Below are positions 30,001-37,228 of a DNA stretch of 37,228 bases, in pieces. Positions within the stretch are counted from its first letter, which is position 1. Each line of letters opens with the position of its first letter. Source of the DNA: Ophiostoma sp. CBS 140.51 (Eukaryota; Ascomycota; Sordariomycetes; Ophiostomatales; Ophiostomataceae); contig JANSLP010000316.1 in assembly GCA_029298735.1 (NCBI GenBank), forward strand, positions 1 to 37,228. Direction: 5' to 3'. Made by a program: the position numbers and the translations under genes. The notes beneath the pieces were generated by a model. That model saw only the letters and a program-made list of their open reading frames with translations. It was not told the DNA's origin and did no database searches.

Positions 30001-30817
30001 TTGGCCTTGTCGGTGGTGGTAGTGGTGCTACCGGCGGGAGTGGTGGTTGCTGTATCGTTGCTCTTATTGCCCATGGCCAGAGCAAAGGCCTGCTCGGGAT
30101 CCAGAGACTTGCCGGCGGCAGGCTGTTGCTGCTTGTCCTTGGGGAAAAGCTGGTACTTGCGTTCGGTCTGGGAGTGCATCCGCCAGATATATGGCTGCTT
30201 CTCCTTTTCCTTTTCGTCGGTCGGCGGGGCAGGCAGTGGTGCCTGCTGTTTTGCCAGCTGCTGCTGCTGCTGTTGCTGAAGGAGGAGAGACATGTAAGTA
30301 AGAGATGGTCTTGGCCGGGAAAACGAAGATGAGCGTGAAGATGGTGATGGCGATGGCGATGTTGGTAGTGGTCTCCGAGGTGAAGGCGAGGCTCTCATAG
30401 GCGAGGGCTTGGGTGATGGCTTGGATGACCGCCTTGGCGACCGTCGAGGAGAGGAAGTAGGCGTTGTAGCCATGGCCGTGGTAGTTGTCGACATGATAGG
30501 CGATGTGGTGCAAGAGGCAATAGACATGAAGTGAAGGGGAAAGAGGAACACACCTGATCCATTATTGGGGCGTCTGCCTTTTCTATATATGCAGCCGGCC
30601 CGCGGCCGTGCTCGTGGTGTTGGTGTCTGCTGGTGCTTCTGCTTTCTTTGCAGCTGTAGCTGCGGCTTTGACTGGGGTTCTGGTTATTGTTGCGAGAGGT
30701 GTCTAAATTGGCCGTGTTGAATTCCGGGAGATCGTCGTCAGAGTCTTGGTCAAGATCGAGGTCGTGGTCAAGGTCACTGGGGTCGACATCGAGCATGCAC
30801 CGGACAATGTGGTCCAT
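27096..30817 (-). CDS. uds1: Uds1-domain (up-regulated during septation) Ser/Ala-rich protein
   Basis: Preferred model: exons 30817-30554, 30275-29891 and 29779-27096, giving 1110 residues. The second intron (29780-29890) is strong: GTAAGT donor, GCTAAC branch, CACCAG acceptor, giving 'MDSPTIPGRPPLHERSISAPG'. The first intron (30276-30553) is less certain: GTGTGT donor, CTTCAG acceptor. The alternative is one exon starting at an ATG at 30494 and reading a Ser/Pro/Arg-rich N-terminus, total 1095 residues. The conserved core is encoded at about 28540-28100: 'ARFEVLRKEDVDSLSRELRN', 'YLRRTYTSLRAGRRNLHGRI', 'YLRSPRVAKFSHDSMLKQEE' and 'DDWVTKLEQAENRRTRVRQK'. It is helical, likely coiled-coil, and matches the Uds1 domain. 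An N-terminal 'RKYQLFPK' box precedes it. The rest is low-complexity Ser/Ala/Pro. In fission yeast the family gene is induced at septation; molecular function is unknown. Confidence 0.85.
29780..29890 (-). other. spliceosomal intron of the Uds1-type gene
   Basis: This 111-nt phase-1 intron has a GTAAGT donor, a GCTAAC branch site and a CACCAG acceptor. It contains no in-frame stop and is a multiple of three, so retention would add a hydrophobic 37-residue insert containing 'SFYFVPCSFLLSFDFCDL'. That composition is unlike the Ser/Pro-rich flanks, which supports its being an intron. Confidence 0.85.
30276..30553 (-). other. probable first intron or alternative N-terminal exon of the Uds1-type gene
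   Basis: On the minus strand a GTGTGT at 30553 follows the end of a frame with strong C-ending codon bias (30817-30554). A good CTCCTTCAG acceptor at 30276 precedes a Gln-rich stretch in the main frame at matching phase 0. The 278-nt interval is itself open in all three forward frames over most of its length. One of these encodes a Ser/Pro/Arg-rich tract starting at 30494, so both readings stay possible. Confidence 0.45.
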
Positions 30818-32144
30818 TGAGTGCTTGTGAATAGACGCGGGAAGAGAGTAAGAGGTCGAAAAGGACAAAAGGACAAAAGGAGGCTGGAACGGGATGTGGT
30901 CTAAATGAAGCGGGACGAACAAAAGGAGAACAGAACGCAGCAACACACACACACAGCAAAAAAGCACAATGAGGTAGGGACAGAAAGAAAAAATAAATAA
31001 ACAAAGAGCACAAAAAGACGGGAAGAGAAAAAAGGTCGGGCTCGAGATAAAGTGCTTGCAGCTCCAGCCGCTTTTGTTTTCCCCGGAATAGAAGAGGACG
31101 AGAGGATGAAGTCGAAGAGGAAGGTGTGGGTGTGGGAGAGAGTCGAAACAAATATGAACGGGAAAGGTCAAGAAAAAGATAAAACGATAAACGAAAGAAA
31201 AAAATATATATATAACGGCCAGCAATTAAATGGTAATAGACGGTCCCACGAGCAAACAAGAAGTGAACAGATGAAAAAAGGTTGCTGCAAGCACCAAGAG
31301 CAGAGAGAGCAAAGAGAGCAAAGGAGATATGAAAAAAGGACCAAAGTGGGAAAAAAGACGAGACGTTCTGGATATATATCGGGGCTCTATTATATGGGTG
31401 TAATGGAGGGATGGAGGGATGGAATCCCCAAAAAAGCAAGCAGCCAGCAATAATAAGCCGGGGGGTTCCAGTGGAGGAAACAATGGTCCTGGGCGGTCTT
31501 GGTAGTCGTGAAGTCGTGGGTGTCGTCGAAGGAGAGGTGGGAAGCAGCCGGATGGTAATATGTGCACTCAAAAACGATAGCAGGCTGAAGAGCAAGGCAG
31601 ACAAAAGGAAACAATGGTGAAATAAGAATCAAAGGTGGACGATAAAAGACGATCAATATGAATAAGAGCAAAAGGGCACAGTAATAATACCGTCAGTCAT
31701 GAAAGACTCCGAGAAAAATCAGAGAAATAAAGAAGAGGCTGCAAATTCCGCCCATGGACTTGGACTGGGACTGGGACATGGCTGCATGGGAAAGACCCAG
31801 GCTACTATTCTCGACCAGAGACTGGAGGTTCTAGGTGCGGTGGGGCCCTCCCAAGGAGCCGTCTCCCCTGCTTCCTTTTTAGGTCCAGTGAGCCAGGGTG
31901 AAGGGGGGGTTCCAGCAACAGAAGGAGGGAAAAGAAGGAGAAGGGGAAAGGGGGGCGAGAGAGATGGGTGGCAAGGGCGTGCAGAGGACAAGGGGTGGTG
32001 AACACGAAGTGTATGGTGCAGGTATTATTGTCTACTATTATTTTTATTTTTACAATTTTTTTGGAGCCATTTTACATCATTTCTTGGCCAGGGCAGGGCA
32101 GATGCCTCCTGCGTTGACAGGAGTTGTGGGGGAGCCAAACAGCC

Positions 32145-32184
32145 GGCAGGAAGCAGGCGGCAGGAAGCAGGAGGCAGAAAGCAG
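32145..32184. repeat. three tandem 14-bp units (GGCAGGAAGCAGGM type)
   Basis: Units start at 32145, 32159 and 32173; the first two are nearly identical and the third has a G-to-A change and is shortened. The array lies in the gene-poor region with no coding context. Confidence 0.75.
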
Positions 32185-35100
32185 AAAAAAGGGTGCCAAA
32201 AAATGAGAGACAATGGCGAGAAGGCATAAGAAACTCATAAAAAAGTCATTCGCTCAGCAAATCTCTATTTGATGAAAGAGGAGCCTCTACATATGCATGC
32301 CCCATTCTGTCCTGATGCAGAATAGCACACACAAACCGTCGTCAACAAAAGAGACAAAAAGGGATGAAGAGATGAAAGGGCACGCACTTATAAAATAAAA
32401 TAAATAATAAAAGGGGGGAGAAAAGGTGAACAACAAGCTGCAACGTTCATTGATTGTGAAGGGGAAACGAGGTAGCACAGCTCTGTCTTTTCAGTCAGTT
32501 AATCCGTCAGTTTTCGTCTCTTGGGGGAGCTGTGAGCTTGTGCTATCTTAATAGAGTGTATTAAGAACATGGGGCAATAGGGAGGGTAGCAGAGAGGAGG
32601 AGGCTTTTTGTGAACCGGATTGGGCGGGGGGAAGGTGTGAATGGGTTGTTTAGCTCTTGGGTGTGTGCTCTGTATGCTTGGGCTGTGCTTGGGATGTGCA
32701 CAGGAGAAAAAGGTGTAAGTGGAGGCGAAAGGTGAAGGGCCTGGACCACCTGCAATTGCTGGGGTTTGAAAACAGCACTATTAACAAGCGGACAAGGTAA
32801 ATAAGAAACATAGGGGAAAATAAAGTAAGAGGCGAAACTGTCGTTTTGGCAACGCTAATGACTTACAAGACGGCGTCTGAGAGTTGAAAAGAAAAGCACA
32901 GCAAGAGAAGAAAAGAAGAACGTCAAAATGACAATGAGAGGAGAAAAAGAGAGGAGAAAAAGAGAGGAGACAAAAAGTACATGCACGGAGTACAAGTGGG
33001 AACAAAAACGTGCCGTTGTAGCAGGACGTTGCATCGTGTTTTGGGGCAGGCGTCGAGCGGCGGAAAGTATCTTTTTTCCTCTCCCAAGTAAGTACAAGGG
33101 ATTCGACGGAGGTACCGTATCACTTTTTTTCCTGGTGAAAAAGACGGAAAAAAAGACCTTTTCTGCTTCTCTTCTTTTCACGTTTTCCCCTTCTCAGAAA
33201 CGGGATCCGTCCGCGGTACGACCCTACGTTCCGTCCTCTGGGAACGACGAGTTGGGCTACGGGCAGCGGGCTGTTTGTCGGCTGCGAGTACGGAGCAAAG
33301 AGGATGTCGACAAAAGTGTTCTAAGAAGCGAAAGCAGACACCGGCAGGATGAGTGACGATGTAAAAAGAAGAGCTATGAGATAGTCAATGGGCAAGATAA
33401 AAAGCGTGGAAACAAGGGGACAGACAGGCAGTATTCCGGCTGCCGTGTCCTGTTTTGTTTCACGCACAGGACGTCCAGGCTTTGACCATCACACTTTCAG
33501 CTCAGAACGGAACCGAACAGGAGAAGTAAAAAGATTGTTGGTCGCTGCGTTATTGGCCGTTAGACCTTGCAATGGGGCAATCGAAGCCGAGTGGACAGTG
33601 GACGGGGGCCCAGATCGTGGCCGATTCGTACCGCATGAATTACTCCGGACTGTGTTTACTGTTTCCATTTTGTTTTCTTTTCCAAGAAAAATGTTGAGCA
33701 CAAAACAAGACGGAAACGAAACGGAGAAATACAATGCATTGCAAAAAGAGCAGAGTAGAGAAGAAAGCGGCCCCGTTGCCGTCGTGCAACGTAATTACAG
33801 AAAAAGAAACACCGACCGTCTTGTCTTTTTGGGATATTTGGGATACGCGGATATTTGCTTTTTCTTAATTCTCGGAACAACGGCCGAGACAATAGAGAAG
33901 GCTACCAGCAACTCACAAGAGACCACAAAAAGAGTCAAAACAACGCCAGACAAGGCCCATAAAGAGATAAAATGAGAAAAGGAAAAATTAAAGATAGAGA
34001 AAATATTGGTACACAAAAGAGGCGAGAAGCGAGAAGCAATGGAGCCGCCAACGCAAAAAGCAGGTCCCAAGAAACAACCGAAAAGTGAGACAAGCATGAG
34101 ATGACGATAAAGGGAGGTGAGAAGGGCGATGAAGATGGCGGCAAACGAAGCCCAACAGACACCAAAGAGACAAAAACAGACCAAAAGAGAGACATTGAAA
34201 TGAACTGGAGGGACCCGGTGGACAAGCCAAGATGTAAGTTCACGGGGTCGGGGTTGGGGGAAATTCAAGTATCGCCCGTATGAGTCGTACAGAATATCTT
34301 AGAATAGACGGAATATCTCTGAATATCTTCCTCTTGGGATCCTCTAGGCTCTTCAGCTCCTATTTACATCCTTTTGTACGCCCTAATTCAGCTCCTATTC
34401 AGTGAACATCTCGATGTCCTCCAAGGAGAAATTCTTTTCTCTTCGTTTTGCACTACGAACAGAATAGAAATAGGCGAACAAGACCGAACAGGGAACGCAA
34501 AGCTTAGCAAAAGCCAAGACATCTCCTTGGGTCGCCTCTCCCTGTTGTTGACAATAGGGGTTGGATTAACAGACAGAGATACTTTCGTTCCAAGAAGCTA
34601 TTACTTGAAGCTCCATCGCTCCTGCCCCCTCACGACAACAGAGCCCCGCCCATCCATCTCTTTCCCCCATGTTGAAACTACGCTTGCGCCGATTGCAGCA
34701 TCGACCCGACCAGGGTCCGTTGGGATGGTGGGGCGGGCCAGGCGGGTGAGTTATGAGGGAAGGAAGGTGCAATGGAGTTGAGCAACAGCTCTGTGTTTGG
34801 CGGAAGGTACCTCCCACTTGTACACATACGGTTGCTTTCGGTTGTTTCGGTCGTTCCTGACGTTCCTGGCGCTGCGTTCCTGATGTTCCTTCCTGATGGG
34901 GTCTTGTCGCTAAGTAGCCTCGTAGCTTTATCTGCCGTCGTACTTCTACTTGTAAGTGTTGATACTGCACCAATTGCACATTTCTGTCTTCGCCCAAAAC
35001 GGCCAGCTGCAGTAGGGGGGGACTTTGTTTTGAAGTGTTCGTGATGCGGCCGCTATCTTCATGTGAATAAATGATACAAGATAAATACAAGTTTAGTTCG

Positions 35101-36305
35101 ACAGAAAACGTCAACTTGTCGTGCTTGCGGGGAAATGGCAAGTAAAAATCCAACGGCCAACGGTCGATCGTCTTTTGATCGTCTCTTTTCTTTCTCTTCT
35201 TTTTTCTTTTTTTCTTCTTGACATGATTGTTTTGTCTGTTGTTTCTGGCATCTCCCCAACAACAGCCATGCCTTCGATGCAAGCTGCACAGCACACGCCC
35301 TTCTTTTGCGTCTTCCTCTCGTTTTGCTCCCGCCGTGACAGTGCTTCCGTCCTGTTTTACGGGGTGCAGAAAAGGAGAAGGCATCGTGTGCGGCAGAGGT
35401 GCAGCAAAATGAAGTACGATGCTGTGCGCTGCCGTGCGGTGCAGCAGGAATGTCGGCAGGGCGGGCGCAGGCCGCTGTTGGGTTGATGCTTGATGCTCAA
35501 AGCAGTGATTCCTGAGTTTCTCTGACAGCCAAAAAAAGGTATCTTTTGTGAGATTTTGTGCGGGAAAGGGACTTTTGCCACGTTGTATCGAGAGGTCACA
35601 AAAAGGGTAAAAAGGAGGCTCGAGACCCTTGCCAAGACTTCGCTTGCAACAGTTAAAAAAGAGTGAGCACGGTGCTGAACAGAGACGAAAAAGACGAAAG
35701 AGAGAGACGAAGTGGGAGAAAGAGACAGTCACCGGCCTCGGAGAGCAAAACTCCACGAGGCTCAACATCATTGCATCGTCATAATCTCCATCGCCATTGA
35801 GTCTCAACAATGTTGATCTCTCCGTCTTTCTTGATGTCCGCCGTATTTCCACATCGGGTGAGAACAGACACAATCTCGCAGGACTCGCAACAACGAGTGC
35901 AACAGCAAGTGGATTTCATCTTCAGACTGCAACGGTCAACAATAAATATGACGGTCGACTGCAGCGACGATCATTTCAAAATGAGTCTCCAAAAAGTGAA
36001 CAAAAAGACAGAGAACCCTCTGTCTTCCTAGCGGCTGCTCTCCGGTTCAACTTTTGTTGACAAACCTTTGCTAGCAAACTGACCTTGCCTTCAAGGATTC
36101 TAGGGTCCCTCGTAGGGCACAGACGCAGCAGGCTAACAGTCGGCCCTCTCCCCCCGCTGAGCTCTGAACATCAACCGGAGCATGCTACGAATTGGGAAGA
36201 GATAAGAACAGCCTCGATGACTTGATGACTGTGCTTTCCAAGGTGCCTCTCCAGTGCTTCAGCGCAAAACCTTTCCTCTTTCAGGCAACCGAAACAGCCG
36301 CCGAT

Positions 36306-36330
36306 GATTTTCAGATTTTCAGATTTTCAG
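36306..36330. repeat. three tandem copies of an 8-bp unit (GATTTTCA)
   Basis: The octamer repeats exactly three times without spacing and ends in a partial G. It looks like slippage in an otherwise unremarkable spacer. Confidence 0.75.
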
Positions 36331-37025
36331 TTGTCTCTGCGACATTGGCACTTCTCAAATCTGGTTGGCTGTGGGGCACCTCGACCAAGTTTGGGAGAAA
36401 CAAACCATCTTCTCCGTATGTACAAGCACAATTTCAGACATATTTTACAGATACGGTACATCTAAGCACGTCCTTCAAATAATTTTGGTTATCGACTGCA
36501 GCATGAAATGAAAGCTTGGTGATTGCATAAAAAAGAGACCAAAGCGTCCGGAGGCAACGGTCAGACCGGCTTGGATCAACAGATCATGATCAACACAGCT
36601 CTGCTCCATATGGTTCTCTGGTTGTCTCCGGCTTTCTCCTCCCTCCTCTTGTTTCCCAACAATTGTTAGAGTTTAGACTCGGGGCCTAAGAGTAAGAAAA
36701 TGTCAATGGCATGGATATGGATACATCGTCTCGATCGGAGAGTTACCACATTGTCGTTATTTCAGTCAACACTGTTGGCTTTTCGCTTCCTCCCTCTTTT
36801 TTGGTGGTCCAAACACTTGATCAGTGCCCATCGGAGCACTGACCTATAGTGAGAAAAGATCGACAGCGACTTACAGCGATGAAAATTCGCCCCTCGCTTC
36901 CCTCGTGGTAAGCAGACCAGCGCATAAGAAACGGTGCGAGCGGTGCTCTCATGTAGCCCCCAAACTTAGCTGGTGATCCCTTTGCTTTTTTCTCTCTTTT
37001 TTGTGGAGTAATAGGGCAGTGGTTG

Positions 37026-37228
37026 TCAAGTGACCCGACAAAATGATCTCCAGGCGCAGCAATCATCGTAACGAAAGCCCAGGCAGAAAAACACAATGCC
37101 ATAAACGTGGCGATTCTACGGAGTATACCGGGTGGCAATGCTGTTAATGGTGAACACCATGCCGATGCGGACGCCAGATTTGGAGAGGTCTCGCGTGTTG
37201 AGACTGGTGAGTCCAGCAGGGAAGAGCG
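37026..37228 (-). pseudogene. broken C-terminal fragment of an MFS (monocarboxylate-type) transporter, cut by the window edge
   Basis: From the right edge the minus strand reads 'LFPAGLTSLN' and 'GVRIGMVFTINSIA', which resembles the segment before TM11 in fungal monocarboxylate-type MFS proteins ('..GVRxGMxFxxxSxA..'). Instead of the expected Gly/Pro-rich 'TGxPIxGAL' and the loop before TM12, the frame meets a TAG at 37116-37118. It then continues in the same frame with a TM12-like 'HVYGIVFFCLGF' before a TGA at 37026-37028. About 20-25 residues appear deleted, and the tail after TM12 is not conserved. The rest of the gene lies outside the window, so I cannot tell whether the whole locus is dead. 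An overlapping frame (37138-36821) is also hydrophobic but starts mid-motif. Confidence 0.45.

Larger units (their letters stand above)
30818..37025. other. 6.2-kb gene-poor region, purine-rich on the plus strand
   Basis: I find no supported gene here. From about 30840 to 34250 the plus strand is heavily A/G-rich with few pyrimidine stretches, so the minus strand is C/T-rich as in fungal leaders upstream of the Uds1-type gene. Frames such as minus-strand 34566-35873 (435 codons) and plus-strand 33388-33975 (195 codons) have random-looking composition, poly-Lys from A-runs, and no motif. Simple repeats seen: a CA run near 30944-30956, AT repeats near 31203-31212, a GGATGGAG repeat near 31405-31422, and tandem 14-bp units at 32145-32184. 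Also present are three GAATATCT boxes at 34290-34330, TTCAGCTCCTATT twice near 34352-34400, and a triplicated GATTTTCA at 36306-36330. Confidence 0.5.

Noticed and set aside
33388..33975. 195-codon plus-strand open frame
   Set aside because: No motif, no codon bias, and it lies in A/G-rich sequence that favours open frames.
34566..35873. 435-codon minus-strand open frame in the gene-poor region
   Set aside because: Amino-acid composition looks random, it includes a poly-Lys/Arg run from an A-rich tract, codon bias is absent and no family is recognised. It is long enough that transcript data could reopen it.
1..37228. tRNA, rRNA, CRISPR arrays, intact transposons
   Set aside because: No tRNA B-box with cloverleaf context, no rRNA-like sequence, no regularly spaced repeats and no transposase or reverse-transcriptase motifs were seen by eye on either strand. 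A tRNAscan and repeat-library search would be decisive.

Overview
The window looks like a nuclear contig from a filamentous ascomycete (Pezizomycotina). A Sordariomycete is likely, and the few introns and long spacers are compatible with Ophiostomatales, but that rank is only a guess. The evidence is eukaryotic gene structure (short GT..AG introns with CTAAC-type branch points, Kozak-like CACCATGG/CCAACATGG starts, long pyrimidine-rich leaders), a strong C/G third-position bias in real exons, and fungus-restricted families: a HET-domain protein, a Uds1-domain protein, a BIM1/X325-like GPI protein, a FRE-type metalloreductase and a Dal5-type permease.

Layout from left to right. A Dal5/allantoate-permease-type MFS transporter (163-1958, minus, one intron) diverges from a large intronless gene (4317-8840, plus). 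That gene encodes a HeLo-like N-terminus, a pseudokinase and a trypsin-like protease domain with a complete-looking triad. Converging on it is a small GPI-anchored copper-acquisition-type protein (9218-9937, minus). This shares a 3.2-kb divergent upstream region with a ferric/cupric reductase (13115-15259, plus). A dual-start arginyl-tRNA synthetase follows (16004-18157, plus). Then comes a minus-strand block: a decayed gene with premature stops (18455-19025), a zinc-knuckle plus HET-domain protein (19664-21886), a dual-start leukotriene-A4-hydrolase-type aminopeptidase (22958-25183), and a Uds1-domain septation-type protein with at least one and probably two introns (27096-30817). The last 6 kb (30818 onwards) holds no convincing gene until the right edge, where a broken C-terminal piece of an MFS monocarboxylate-type transporter is visible.

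Themes. (1) Two genes belong to the fungal self/non-self recognition and cell-death repertoire or resemble it: the HeLo-like/pseudokinase/protease protein and the zinc-knuckle HET protein. Each has an unusual domain combination. (2) The BIM1-like protein and the metalloreductase are a plausible surface metal-acquisition pair on a shared upstream region: one reduces Cu(II)/Fe(III), the other handles copper at the cell wall. (3) Two housekeeping enzymes appear to make mitochondrial and cytosolic forms from one gene by alternative AUG choice. (4) Two decayed genes and several short tandem or palindromic repeats lie in the spacers. No tRNA, rRNA, CRISPR array or intact transposon was recognised by eye.
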